DNA from: Colocasia esculenta | Lineage: Eukaryota; Streptophyta; Magnoliopsida; Alismatales; Araceae | Direction of reading: 5' to 3' | Length of the DNA stretch: 64,000 bases | NCBI GenBank assembly: GCA_014218235.1 | Contig: CM024759.1 | Location: forward strand, 73,863,079-73,927,078 | In this document: piece after piece, positions 1 to 12,795 of the stretch | Numbering within the stretch: position 1 is the stretch's first letter | Layout: every line of letters starts with the position of its first letter | Notes under the pieces: generated by a model | What the model saw: only the letters and a program-made list of their open reading frames with translations | Database searches by the model: none | Told to the model about the DNA's origin: nothing | Made by a program: the position numbers and the translations under genes

Positions 1-1440
1 TAGTTCCCCACACCACTAGGGTGTTAACTTTTTTCAGTTTTCTCAATTCCCAATCCTCTCTCTCTCTCTCTCTCTCTCTATTTTGGTTATAATTTAGCTG
101 ATCAAGCTTCATCGAGTAGCTGGTTTTGGATCTTGCAAGCACCCCCTCGAAAGTCGAAATGGGGTTGCCATGCCCCCACCTCCATATGAAACTACAAAGC
201 TCGCCACTCCCCACTTTGGCTGTCAGCTGCAGTACTTAATGATGTGCCAAAGGAAAGGAACGGTGTGCGGCGGGCCACCAGTACTCCGCCTCCTAAATCC
301 TAATCACTTCAGACGCTCATAATTAGAGGACGGTGGTGGTGGTGGTACTTAATTATTACTACTGTTTGTTCCTTGTGAGCCTTATCATTACCCCTCGTCA
401 AGTAAAAAGACAGCTAAATTGGAACGTGGGGTGGTGACTGATGAGGTAGTACTGCTGCTCTTCTGTGCTGCCGAGAGACTGATCGGTCACGCAGGGGAGC
501 GTCTTCGACTGACTCGTGCATGCCCCCCGATGTTTTGGCTTCGTCCTCTTTCCATATAATATAAATAAATATTTAGTATTAAAACTGGGATAAATTGCAA
601 GAAAAATAATTTTATTAATTAAAAAATCATTGGCAAATATCCTATTTTCGTTATTTCTTGATCATTAAAATTATTTTCTTATAATCCTTCCGTATTGCCA
701 TTCTTTCTTGGAACAACTATCTTAATCATCATATATAAGATACCAATAGAAAGATACAACACCTCGTACGAGCCAACTATATATAAGCCTACCAATAGAA
801 TCAATTAAAAGGCAAAACTTGAGACTTGCCGGATCTGATCTACAATAGAAGTCAATTTTAAATTGAAAAAATTGTGGCACATTTTTACAGCTGTGTAATG
901 TAATAGTTTGGAAAGCGTACACACAAAAATATTGATGTACGGATAGATCGTAGAACTGGAACTATATACTTCAAAATAATCAAGGCCTTGGCATAAGATA
1001 ATAGGTATAAGGATTAGAGTGGCGAAGGAGGATGAAAATTAAGTAGTATCCAAAGTTCACCAAATCAAAAACGATCCTAGATTGGTGTAACATTGTCGGC
1101 CAACACCAATGCTAACCTACAAAATATAGAAATAAGAACGGAAAACACACCCAACATAGATAGTAACATCGAAGGGAGGATAAAATATCTACCCCAGATC
1201 AGAAAAGGGAAGGGTGGGTGAGAGTTAGCTAGAACGCCGCCACCGACAACACCTCCAAGATGGCCGGCCACCTGAGAGAGAGAAGCCGGCGTCGACGGCG
1301 GCAATCGAACCTCCCACAAGAGACGAGAGAGCGCAGCCAAGTTGAGCTCACAGACACTTAACATGTGGGTCAGTCTCTCGATATTTTTCACCCACCCGTA
1401 CGTGCTGCACCATTTGGCAAAAACATGTCTCGATTTTTTT
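1..1440. other. Intergenic, no gene seen
   Basis: I see no supportable coding region. A (CT)n microsatellite lies at about 56-79. The rest is AT-rich with scattered short open frames that lack any recognisable domain or splice structure. Positions 540-1080 are strongly AT-rich. Confidence 0.4.
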
Positions 1441-1979
1441 GTCACCCACACCTTCCTGGACTAGTTGTCCCCCTGTTGATGGCATCTAGAGCCCACCCAG
1501 ACTCCAGACGTTGTTATGTATCTTGAGATGTACATTGTTGTTGTGGGGTCTATGATCTCCTTGTGTTTGAGACCTTCTGGTGTATCTTTGAAATTATCTG
1601 TGCCCGTTTTCCCACCTCTACAGTGCGTACTTTTATCCCATTTTCAAAGCCTCGTTGAATGAGAGCACCATCCCCTTCCCTGCAGATGTCACGGAGTCTT
1701 TCTTCTGATGTCTCCTTTCGCTTCTATTAATCACCGCGATATTTACAGATGCTTAAGATTAGATGGCCACACCTCCTTCAAAAAGATTGAAGAGACCTTA
1801 CTGAGTGCATTCCGACCCTCGATAATATCATTTGTCCTTCGCTGATCTACTTTTGTTATAATTTCCTCCTTTGTTTGGGATTTTCTTTACCAGCTAGCCG
1901 GGGTTTGAGCTTTGCGCTCTCTGTTGTACTATTTAGCTCAATGAATGAAAAATCTCTCTCCTATTTTGGCAATAAAAAA
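1440..1979 (+). mobile_element. Possible 3' end of a LINE-type retrotransposon
   Basis: The stretch ends in a T-rich, pyrimidine-biased tail, then a short A run (about 1971-1979), as in the 3' untranslated ends of plant L1-type elements. The words before the tail (TTTGAGCTTTGCGCTCTC, then TTGTACT and an AATGAA signal) resemble such ends. No reverse transcriptase motif is readable, so this would be a 5'-truncated copy. Ordinary AT-rich intergenic DNA is the alternative. Confidence 0.3.
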
Positions 1980-3254
1980 AGATCTTACATATTAACTTAC
2001 ATAGTTACAATACACATGAGACCAACTCCGAAGCTCATGAGATAATACATCACACAAGTCGATGACGAAGATCACCAAAGCTACATTATAGATTGGGACA
2101 GAGGCCGACTCCAACGGAAACAAGTTGTGACTCGTTCTTGCAACCGAACAAGAAAAGCAAAGAACGAAAAATCTCTATTTAATCTGCAAAGAAAGGGTGA
2201 CTTGTTAGATGGAAAGAAATGTGAATAAAAAGTACTTACCTCACTGTTAAAATGTGAACGGTGGTAACTGGTAAGTGGATTTGATTCTCTAAACAGACCT
2301 CCCTCCCTCGCACATATCTCCTATATTATGATGATTATTATTATTTTTATGTAGATAAAAAATCGAGGAGTGAGATCTAGTGATCAGATTTCCACGGGGC
2401 TCTCCTCCGTACAGCCTCGATCGGGCCTTCCCCTCCGATCCCGATGCCCGAGGAGACAACAAAAAAAAGGAAAAGTTGATCCGAGGGAGCGAGGGTGGGA
2501 GGGAGTCTTCTCTCACAGACAAAGAGAGGAGTAAAAAAAAAAAGAAAAAGAAAAAAGAGTAAAGAGAGAAGAAGAAAAAACTTAAAAAAAGAAAAGAAAC
2601 AAAAGGGCGGGGGAGGCCGTGCAGGGAGGGGGTGGGGGATAAGGGCAGGAGCAGGCGTGGAATTCCCCGATAAAGTGAATCCCGTCTACCAAATGGACAG
2701 AAGACCGCCAGAAGCTTATAAAGCAAAAGCGAAGGGAGGGGGAAGAGGAGAAAACGAACGAGAGAGAGAGAGAGAGAGAGAGAACAGACAAGACGGCAGC
2801 ACAAATACGACTGTGTAAAAGGATGTTCTGCTGATCTAAGGAAACAACCACGAGTGACGTGAACAACAAACTCTGTTTTGTTTGTGACAATCTTCCTATT
2901 ATTTGCTATTGTAAAGGGAAATTAAAAATATTTATTACACATTCCAAACACATTAAAAAATTTATTTTCGAATTTTTATTAGATTAATATCCAGAAAAAC
3001 AGAAGTGCATTACTCATTACCGTGTTGTGCTTCACTTGATTACCATTGACGTTTGGATAGCGTGCACGCTGACGCATTACATTATCCGAAGTGTTTTTTG
3101 TGTGAAAAATGTGTAATGAGTGAGATATTTTAGGACGAAAATATTGGCAAGAAAGAGATCACCATCAACTTTGATGTGTCACAAATTTGATGTCTCAAAA
3201 TGTTAGTATGGATAGCAGTCAGAAAAATTATTCACGAATTTTTTGGCTTCTAAT
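1980..3254. other. Intergenic, purine-rich low-complexity DNA
   Basis: No gene is seen. Positions 2455-2640 are a poly-purine (A/G) tract and 2757-2783 a (GA)n microsatellite. These create long basic or serine/leucine-rich open frames on both strands that are compositional artefacts. 2890-3254 is AT-rich. Confidence 0.4.
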
Positions 3255-4343
3255 TAGGGCTGTAAACGGAGCGGATACGAGTTTTTCATAACCGCTCCGA
3301 ATATTTAATCGGATAATTTGTGTCCGCTCTGAATAAATTTCAGATACAGAGCGAATATCTTAGTCGGATAATATTCGGATTCAGAGCGGATATGAATATT
3401 ATCCGCTTCGAAAATATGAGACCTGATAAGAGATTCAGGTCGGAGGGGGAAGGCCTGGGGGCCGGGGGAGATGGATGCCGGAGGGAGAGGAGACAGAGAG
3501 ATAGAGACAGAGGGAGGCCAAGTAGGGATGGGTGTCGGAGCCTCCTCCGACACTAGTGGGGGAGAGAGACAGAGGGAGGGGGAAGGACAGAGAGACAGAG
3601 GGGGGGGGAGATGGATGCTGGAGGGGGAGAGAGAGACTGAGAGACAAAGGGAGGGCCTGAGGGGGAAGGCCTGGGGGCCGGGGGGGAGATGGATGCCAGA
3701 GGGGGAAGGCCTGGGAGAGAGTGATAGAGAGATAGAGACAAAAGGAGGCTAGGTGGGGATGGGTGCCGGATCCTCCTCCGGCACTAGAGAGAGAGAGAGA
3801 GAGAGAGGTGGGGGGAGCGGCGAGGCCGCGAGAGGGGGGCGGGACGAGGGCGTCGCCGTGCCGGGGTGGTGCGATTAGCAGGGGCCAGAGGCAGGCCGAC
3901 GGCGAGGGCATCGCCGTGTCTGCAAGGGGCGAGGCCGGGAGGGGGTGAGGGGCCGATCGGCCGAGGGCAAGGATGGCCGGCGCCGGCGGCCGATGGTGAG
4001 GACGATGAGGGAGGAGGGCAACAGTGACGGGATTTCAGATTGCCCAGGTTGTTTGCCGACAGGATTTTGGGGAGGGGGAGGTAGGGTTTTAGATATGTAT
4101 AATATTTATATATTAGGTATGGGCCTTTAGATCTTAAGATCCAATGGCCAAAATTAATCTAGTTTCGGATCATATCTTAAATGGAGTGGATCTTCTGTTT
4201 CCACGTCCGCTCTGTTTATTATTCGGATAATATTCATACCCGAATCCCCTCTGTCGGATATCTTTTAAACGAATACGGATATACTTAATCGGATACGAAT
4301 CTGAATAGGATCCAGATAATATCCAGATCCGTTTACAGCCCTA
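3255..4343. mobile_element. Non-autonomous hAT-type DNA transposon (about 1.09 kb)
   Basis: The element starts TAGGGCTGTAAACGGA and ends with its inverse, TCCGTTTACAGCCCTA. It is flanked by an 8-bp target duplication, CTTCTAAT at 3247-3254 and CTTCTGAT at 4344-4351 (7 of 8 match). TAGGG-type inverted ends plus an 8-bp duplication are the hallmark of hAT elements. Subterminal regions carry repeated GGATA / CGGATA words. The centre (about 3430-4080) is GC-rich, strongly purine-biased and unlike the AT-rich ends, so it looks like acquired or expanded sequence. No transposase is present. Confidence 0.8.
3445..3795. repeat. Imperfect direct repeat inside the hAT element
   Basis: Two related blocks of about 110-130 bp, at about 3445-3560 and 3680-3795, share the order GGCCTGGGGGCC, GAGATGGATGCC, a GAGA/GATAGAGACA run, GGGGATGGGTG and a small hairpin (TCGGAGCCTCCTCCGA in the first copy, CCGGATCCTCCTCCGG in the second). 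The hairpins changed by compensating substitutions. The stretch is G/A rich. Confidence 0.6.
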
Positions 4344-4351
4344 CTTCTGAT

Positions 4352-5112
4352 ACTCACGAGAAATTAAATTTGTTTGTACGAAGGAGAACACCGCTTAACA
4401 TCTATAAGATAAGAGGAACGGCCAGGGGCCTCGAGAGCAGTTTCAAGAAAAAAAATTTTGACACTCAAGTTAAAAAAATTAACTGAAATATAAGAGAGAG
4501 AAGGAGGTGAAGAAAAGAGTTTTTAGCCTATGATTGCATTAAATTCTCTGCATCATTCATCTGGGTTAAAATGTCCCTTTTGGGTGTTTGTTGGGGGAGT
4601 TAAAAATTTGTATCTCTTGTTTCTTAGTTGTATAGAGAGGCTATTTGAGAGTAGGAGAAGTTGATGCTAGAGTTGTTGGACACATCTTCATTCCCTAGCA
4701 ATGTAGAAGAGTTCTAAGAGAGTGGGAGAGCTTTCACTGGGAGAGGTTGCTTATAGTTTCAATGGATTGGAGGGGTGTACCACTTTTGTGATTTGAGTGC
4801 TCGTGGGTAGGGTCGTCGCCGACTTCGAAACAACGTGTGCCATGGACGAGAGAGGACATTGACCACCTAAAGTGGGCGCACGCCGTGCAACCGTCAGGCC
4901 ATGCCGTGATACAATATGGACATGTTGAGCGACATGAATGGGTCCACCATACATCACTCATGAGGCCACGTCGTGACCTCAAAACGCCGAGGAGTTGGGG
5001 ATTCGTTGGGCTCTTGGAATCGAGTCCATTTCACACTATGTGGGTTGCAACAACTGGGATAAGCCAAGTGTGTGCCATCTTCAGCCCCCACAACTAGTTG
5101 GCTGATTGGTTT
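4352..5112. other. Intergenic, no gene recognised
   Basis: The stretch 4734-5097 is moderately GC-rich and open in several frames, but I recognise no domain, and the frames give unrelated short peptides. It may be a gene or transposon remnant. Nothing else is seen. Confidence 0.35.
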
Positions 5113-7633
5113 TGTAACGACCTTGGATATTCATACCCAATAAGGGTCCATATCCAGATCCGTCTCCCGCGAACGGACTGAAGTCTCGCAAGGGATATCT
5201 CAAACACGTGGGTAACATAACTGTTAACCAATAGCTAGTCCTTTATACCCCTAAACCACGATATATTGAATGTCTCACTTAAGTAAACAGGACTGGCTAC
5301 CACGATGCCAATCCATTGCACACTAAACCATATTCGGAAACTTACCCAAGGAAGGGTAGAACACAACAAGTGGAAAGTCTCATCACAGGACCTCCACTTC
5401 ACCACCTGAAAAGGCTAGTACTCAGCGTACCACGAGAAACCAGTACCCACAAAGGGTATAGGTACCTACCACTACGAGGTACCACCACTGAAACACAGAC
5501 ACAACTGTGCCACTAGGGCACACCACAACCAGTCAAACCACAACCAGTAAGTTTCCGCTCACCAATCACAATGCCAACCATGCCAACACCATGACACACC
5601 TCGATGGGTAAAACTATAACCAACACACACTACAAACAGTAGCAAAGCACGAGTCGGAAAGTACGATGCCACCACACGGGATAGACTACTGGTTCATGAT
5701 GCCAGTATCCAACCCGGACAATACAGTACAAGAACTACATCTCAGTCTTGCAGTCACAGACGTGAGGTCCAACTGCAGCTCCACAACCATAAGTAAAGCC
5801 AAAGAACTGTGGAGACCAACCAAACCACCACAACCTGTAGGTCACACACTCTGCAGGCACATGCCTGGCACCTTTAGAGACTCTGGCCCGAGCTCCCTAA
5901 AGTGAGGCACTGGTAACAGGACTAGCCCGGGCCCAGTACGTCTACTGGTGTCCGTAACCCCCCAGCTACGAGCGCGCTACAAGCGACCAAACAACAAACT
6001 CTCAAGTCGCTGTCCCCTGCCGTCTTTCCCTCAGCCGGACGACAACTCTCCCCGGGAGTGAGGGTGTCCAGGAAGATGACAAGACCTCGACGGTACCACT
6101 ATACCAGGACAAGCCCCGAGCACACACACACATGCCTGGCTCACACAAAACCTGGGGCACCCAACTGAAGAGGCATTCAGGAATAGGCGCCGGACCACCA
6201 CACTTGGCTAGCATACAAACCACGTCAGTCACTTAGTACCACGATATAACGTATATTAAAATATACTAAACATAACTAGCTTGTCATCGATCACCATGTG
6301 ACCTCTAAACCATCTCACATTAGCACACACTTATATCACAACAGTACAACACAACCTTGCCTGTCATTGGTCACTCTGTGATCTCCATGGCAACACGCAC
6401 TACTTAACACATATATCATTATAATATTCTTTAAAAGACAACAATAGACTAGGGCTATGTTCATATGTGGACCTTCACTGCCCAGTCACCTCATACTAGC
6501 TATACCAGTTATAGTACAATAATCATAATATCAAACTACTAGCCATGCATACTCATGCACGACACTCAAACCGTGTAAATATCACGTAAAAACGTGCTCA
6601 CTACGTAAGCACCACCCTTATCACGTAAACAACACATAAACGACACACTTCATAAGCACTACACCTGTCAATGCTTCACTAGCATTGCCATGCACAATAC
6701 TTAAACGATAACTGGATAAAACAAACATCAGAAGCACCCTCGGCTGTGGTCATGATAGAGGACAAGACCGCCTTCTGATCGCGACGCCACGACATGGCGC
6801 GATAGGAAATCTTGTCGCGACGGGTCGACCTGTCGCGACCTGGTCGCGACAGCCGGGTCTGTCGCCTTCTCAGGCGAAAACCCTAACCCAAGAACCCTCT
6901 CCGAATTTCCATGCAAACCACCTTTAATTTCCATTTTTTCATGCTTTAATGTATAACCTAACATGTCATCTATTGTTCGTAAAGCATTAAACCTATTGAA
7001 TACGCACCACATGCAATCCATGAAATCAAACATGGTGGAATCTCCCTACCTTCATGAAGAATGCACAAACCGACTACGCCATGACGTCTCCCCCGCTCCA
7101 TGCGACGTCCTCGCGTCGAGAGCGCGTCGAAATCTATGCCGGAACGCCGAATCGTCCCGAAATCCTCCACAGCTCATCCCCTGGGTCGAGCAGAGCTTGT
7201 GAAAGCTCTGTTCAGCCAAACCTTCTTAAAAACCGCACAGTGGTTGGGATCGCGACGTACCTCCCCATCGTTACCTTGTCGCGACGGACAAGGGCATCGT
7301 CTTCCCATTCCTGTCGTCAGCAAGCTCCGTCCCGTACGCGACATGTGGCGCGCATGTAGACGTTGACTCCACCAGCGGTAACCAGAACGCGACCACCAAT
7401 GCCGTCGCATTCAGAACGCAACCCACACCCCCGTCACGTTCACATCCAGTGAACCAACGGGCGCTATAGGCCTAACCTGCCGGCCCACTAAGCTCCATAC
7501 AACGCGCGGAAACCTCGACCAAGGCCCAATGACCCCACATTAGTCATGAGCACCATACCAAAGCCAGCAAATGCAGATTCGAACTACCACCAAACGATGA
7601 TCCACGGAGATCCGAAAAACGCGCTACGTTACA
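5113..7633 (-). mobile_element. LTR of a minus-strand Ty3-gypsy element (family A), probably the 3' LTR
   Basis: On the minus strand the unit begins TGTAACGTAGCGCG at 7633 and ends in GTCGTTACA at 5113, so it has TG...CA ends. Start and end resemble the complete LTR at 41717-44007, including TTTTTCGGATC just after the start and a GCGGGAG block near the end. Upstream on the minus strand (7634-7720) is the same CTTTTTAGGTGATAGTAA block that precedes the 3' LTR of the 41.7-53.5 kb element. This marks it as a 3' LTR attached to an internal region rather than a solo LTR, and the flanks show no clear 5-bp duplication. Length is about 2.52 kb. Confidence 0.75.
6771..7430 (-). repeat. Two clusters of TCGCGA-type motifs within LTR family A
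   Basis: GTCGCGAC, TCGCGAC and GGCGCGA variants recur at about 6776-6870 and again at about 7248-7430. Between them lies a splice-donor-like block at about 7050 (minus strand GGTAGGGAGATTCC). TCGCGA is its own reverse complement, so transcripts could fold. The same two-cluster layout with other motifs occurs in the other LTR families of this window. Confidence 0.55.
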
Positions 7634-9040
7634 TTACTATCACCTAAAAAGGAATGTCGTCCTCGACATTCAAAACGAACCACAATAAACCACACTATCA
7701 CCTAAAAAGAAACAAAGCCATACGCAGAACAAGTAGGATACACTTCCTCTGCATCTTCCTTTCAAACCATCTGCTGATTTCCATGCTTGCTCTGCCTTCC
7801 CTTTCTTTTTAATTGATTCCACAACTACTTTATTCGTTGGATCCATTCTGCCATTCCTTGCCTTTCAACTATAGGCGATTCTACCCTGCTATTGGTGCTT
7901 TATCTCCTTGGACTGGACCTATTTCCATATTTTCCTGATTGTGTTTGTAACATTTCTTTCTGGGCCGCTTTCTTTGCTTAAATCCTTTCACTTTACATTG
8001 TTATTTTTGGATACTCTACTATACTAACTTTGCTTAAATTTTCAAATTTCTTGGTGCCATTCCACTATTTACTTATCACCACTAACCATTACTTTACTTT
8101 ATCTATCTTCATATTCTTCTGCAAGATTTGTATTATCACTTTCGGATTTTCTGCTTCCTCTGACCATTCTACACCAACTGCTTCGATTCATATCTGACTA
8201 GGACCCTTGCTTCTTTGCTCAAATGCACACAAACCTTAAACTTTCTTTTAATTACTTAAACTTCGGATAACCTATGAATATTAACCCTTCCACACTTCCG
8301 CTGCGCTACTCTGATCAAACTGAACATTTCACCAAATATTTCATGAATTCTGGATTCCCTTAATTCACTAGTAACTTATCTTGCTTTAAATCATACTTTC
8401 CGGCTAACTTTACATTTCTCTTAACATATAATTACACCACTTAATTGACTCAACTCATATTCTATTTTCTGCTATATCTGTACCATTATGAATTTTGAAT
8501 CTTGATATATTTCTATTGATATACTTTCCCCTTTATATATATATTTTTCTTGCTTTATTGTTCTCTAACTAGTTTAACAAACCTAATTCATATCTTTTCA
8601 CATCTTTTGTTCTCATTGCTACACATACCCGAAGATTTGCCTTTACCTTTACTCAGACCTTGCCCAATTATATGATATCAAATTTAAAAAATTCTTTACC
8701 ATTAAACTGATTATACTGCTTCTCACCCTTTCTGTTCCCTTTCACTATACCTTAATCTGCTCACTACTTCTTAATTGAATATTATAACTTTACTTCAAAT
8801 TCCGAAAATATTTTTTGAACAAAATTCATTTACTTATCCGGCCACCTTACTGCATACCATTACACAAATTCTTATTACACATTTCCTGAATCATTTAATT
8901 ATCACTATTCAATAGTCTACCATATTCTTTTTCCTCACCTAATCTTTAATACTAAACTTTATCCTTACTGCCAATGGTATAATACCATTTATGCAAAATA
9001 TTCTTTTTCCTCACCTAATTGGGAAGGATACCTTTTGCGT
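7634..9040 (-). mobile_element. Probable decayed internal region of the family A retrotransposon
   Basis: It lies next to the family A LTR. The first 90 bases carry two copies of CCTAAAAAG with TATCACCTA (minus strand CTTTTTAGGTGATAGT), as next to the 3' LTR at 48842. Beyond that, no gag or pol motif is readable. The + strand is strikingly poor in G and rich in C and T to about 9000. A 20-bp direct repeat (ATTCTTTTTCCTCACCTAAT) occurs at about 8925 and 9000. The assignment as internal retroelement DNA is by position only. Confidence 0.35.
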
Positions 9041-10031
9041 CCTTGAACTTGCGCCCGCGCGCCCGAACGAGGGGCGATCATTCCGCAAAAGACGGCGGTC
9101 AATTTATATGATTTATAGGTAGTGGAATATTGTATAAGAAAGAATAAGGATGTCCAATTTTATAACTTGTCACATTTTAATTGGACCAGCGAATCAACTA
9201 AATCTTGTTGCACACATTAGTGATCTTGAAACCATGGTTGGCCATACTGTGCGGATCGTCCGTACTGTATTTTTGTAGTACGATACGGTCCATACAATAT
9301 CGATCGGTAGATCGATTTTTGTATCTATTTAAAAATCAAATAGTTCATGAGATCTAGACGTTACTCTGATAGAAATCGGTCGATCAATAAAAATAAATTA
9401 GTCGACTGATTTTTGTCTCTATTTGAAGACTAAATAGACTATGAGATCTGGATATTATTCAGACAGAAATCGATCGATCGATAAAAATAAACCAGTCTAC
9501 CGATTTTAGACTTTGATATGTTAGACGTCTTGGGTGCTTACGAGTCGGATCGGTAGACCGATAGAAAAAAATCGGTCGACCGATTTTATCATACCATACC
9601 GACCGTGTCGAAACTCGCAAATTGTTAGGTATGGTATGACACGACACGATGTACAGTGCTTGAAACGCTCTTGGGCCACAAGTTTTGTTTCTCTTTTTTT
9701 TTTCCCCTATGTCTCTTGTTTAAACAATCTAATTTTAAAGCTAAAGTGCAGCAAATGTTGCCTTTTTTGAATTGCTCCGGTGTTACAATTTTTATCACTT
9801 TTATCCATCTCCATTATTTCAATAATTTAATAATAAGGCTATATAATAGAACAATTTTGAGGTTAACTTTTGTGCTTTCATCTATAGAAAACATTTAGTT
9901 TAAATTTAATTGTTTCTTATCTAATTTTAAAATTAAATTATGAAATAGAGAACAATTAATGACAAAGAGTATTCATTTACCCATCCATTTCATCTTAAGA
10001 TCATGCAACGTAAATGCAGTAACTTTGATCT
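9041..10031. other. Intergenic with a degenerate tandem repeat
   Basis: Positions 9041-9100 are a short GC-rich island. At 9300-9580 about two and a half copies of a unit of roughly 110 bp recur, each with GATCGAT or GGTCGAC words, a TGTCTCTATTT-type segment, ATGAGATCT and CAGA or GATAGAAATCG. The rest is AT-rich with no gene. Confidence 0.4.
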
Positions 10032-12708
10032 TGTCACGTCCTAATAAAAGGCTATTTATCGGAAGTGACAGAAAATATGCACAAAAGGTAATACTTATTT
10101 ATCCATTCATAATGTCAAAAGCGGAAGTTTTATTACACAACTACTCCTCATAATAACTACGAGAGGAGTAGATCAAAACAAACTTAATTTATACACCTCA
10201 TTTCACACTACAAAATAGAAATATAAATAGATTGGCTTGTTCGTCACGGTTGGTCCACTCAGCACTCAAACCCTTAAACGTCATCCCCAGCTGTATCACT
10301 TGAAAATGGTAGGAAATAATGAGCTAACTAGCCCAGTAAATTCAAATTCCATAGTTCATTCATAGTTCAAGAGTGTACACATGATAACCAAGACAAGATC
10401 AGAACAGAATATCAAAGAGATGCACCAGATTTCAGAATAGTAATCTTGACGCAATGACAATAAAGCTCAGATAATGCTCAGATATATATAGCTCAAGAAT
10501 TGATTCACATATCAGTTACACAGTACAGGGATCATGATGACCATATTCAGAAAATGTTTGATGTAATGCCAGACATCCAGATGCCCTTTATCATTCCACG
10601 TGGTCCGAAAATGAATTCAGGTGCTCCTCCCAGGACTAGACCAGCCCTATTTGCACATGCATATAAATTACAGAGGGTACAAAGACCCAACAAATGTCAT
10701 CATCAATTGACCATATCTCACAATGTGTTTAAGCATTTGAATTCTCAGGTATCAAGTTACATGAACTCAGTTACCGAATACAGAAGAATGGACTCAACGA
10801 AGTACCATTCAGAGTTAACAATTTCAAGGATAACTCAAGGGTGAGTAAGGTACACCAAGAGAGTAATCTTTACAATGAAATGACAGTAAACATTAAGACA
10901 ATTAAGGGGGTAACTTGGTAGGCCAATAGGGTGGAGTTTAAGCAAGGATTCACACATGAAAAAGTGCTGAAATCCGAATCAGGGTCATAGCTGTCGACAT
11001 CCAGGAAGGGCCTGTCGACAGGTAGAAGCAGACAGAGCCCAGGTTTGCTGGCTCTGTGTGTATCTGTCGACAGCTACAAGGGTCCTGTCGACAGATCCAC
11101 ACAGTCTAGAAACCTGGAGTTCTGGAAGGCATGCGCCTGTCGACAGCTTTGGGCTGGCTGTCGACAGGTAGCTGCAGAACTTCCAGAAAGGACTTTAATT
11201 TATCCTAAACACCCTAATTTTTGAATCTATGAACCAAGACATGTTTTATATTAAATAGAAGAGTCTAATTATAGTTCTCATAGTGGTTTATAAACCGAAC
11301 AAACAAGATGCCAGAAGAGGTTTGCAATTCAAACTTGACTTGCTTGAAACTAAACATAGTTTAGTACTAGAAGTAGAACCTTGATAGCAATGGTTGGATG
11401 GAAGGTTCCTACATGATGGACATTAAACCACAAAATGTTTTATGGATATAAATCAAAACTTGAAGTATCAACCATCTAAACTGAAGTCTTCATATTATTC
11501 TACAAAGATAATTGAGACTTCTACAACTTTATAGCATGTACAAAGATCAGGGGGTGGAAGAGAGGAATGTGAGTTAATTTCTAAAATAGAACAAGGTTGT
11601 TCCTCTCCCAACAAGAGTACTTCTATCATGGATGGAAGAAAAATAGAAGAACCATAAGTATAGCCACTAGTTTAATCACCAAGAAATTTTATCATGTGTG
11701 GAAGACAAATCTGAACAAGAGGGAATTGAATCCTACCTTGTCAGACGGGTAACCTTTAAACTTTTTAAACCAGAGAACCTAAGCCAGCAAGAGAAGAGCT
11801 TCTCCCCACAGTTGATGATGTGCCAGCAATATCCACGCCAAATTAAGTAGCTATAGTGGCACACAGGAGCAGAGGTGGGAGCAGTTGCAGGTGCAACGGA
11901 GCTAGCAACTCCCACAACTCCCCAGCAGTAGTTCTAGGAGCTCCTCCACCACACTTCAAGCAGCCAAGAGCAGGAAAAACAAGAACAGAGACAGGAGCCA
12001 AGGTGCAGAAGGGTTCGGACTCAAGAGAGGGAGTGACTTTTATAAGCCTCATGACTTCCTCATGCAGAGGCACGTCGACCATGAGGTGTCATGGTAAAAA
12101 CCCTTTGGTTTTTACCTTAACACGTTGCACGTGCAAGGATTCCCAAGCTCACATGTAGTTATCCTCCATGATTACCATACCCTTAAGTGTGCTGGCCTCT
12201 CCAAGGCTCCACACCTAAGTATCCCGTAATTCACCAAAAATTAGCCACCGTAAATAATCCATAATTCAACTGGTACAATAAACATAATATAAACATACTT
12301 AAATGGTATCCTTTTGTCTTAAAATTTCAACCATAGCCTAATATGATGGTTTTACAAATTATGGTGATTTAATTTAATTTTTAGAATTTATTTTACAGTA
12401 GGTGAAAAATCACCTGAAAAATAGTCGCGTCGACTTAATCTCGAAATTTGCACGTCGAAAAATTCATATATTTATATTTCTGAGATCTTCATATTTTTAT
12501 GGAAATTATGGTATTCTCAGATTTCATTTTCGTTACCATTTTTCAGTGTCGCCATGTGGGAGCGCACACGTCCGAGTACAACACTGGGGCAACGTTAGTT
12601 AATACTAATCATTCCCAAATATCAATTATTACAATTTAAGACTAATACTTAAGTCTAATAACTTTATTATTCATATTTTTTAATAAATAAAAATTTTGAG
12701 ATATTACA
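10032..12708 (-). mobile_element. Solo LTR (family B, Ty3-gypsy type), minus strand
   Basis: On the minus strand it runs from TGTAATATCTCAAAATTT (12708) to ACGTGACA (10032), about 2.68 kb with TG...CA ends. The flanks are GATCT (10027-10031) and TATCT (12709-12713), a 4-of-5 target duplication. It is clearly related to the solo LTR at 25167-28684: both have the GTACTC..GTGTGCGCTCC block, GGTAACGAAAATGAAATCTGA or its equivalent, and CTATGGTTGAAAT. A cluster of at least six TGTCGACA palindromes lies at about 10993-11172. No internal region follows, so it is a solo LTR formed by recombination. Confidence 0.7.
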
Positions 12709-12795
12709 TATCTTAACTTGTGATGAGACTTGTTACTTCTTGATGTGGTCGTTCTAAACAAGTCGGAGTTCGGATCTCAAATGAGGAAATATTTA

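Noticed and set aside
2289..2890. Long overlapping open frames rich in Ser/Leu/Phe or Lys/Arg/Glu
   Set aside because: They come from a poly-purine tract and a (GA)n run read on both strands; no domain and no splice structure.
4734..5097. Candidate small gene on either strand
   Set aside because: No recognised domain, no conserved splice sites, and both strands are equally open.
10500..10844. 114-residue open frame inside the family B LTR
   Set aside because: It lies on the opposite strand of a solo LTR, has no known domain and no counterpart I can see in the related LTR.
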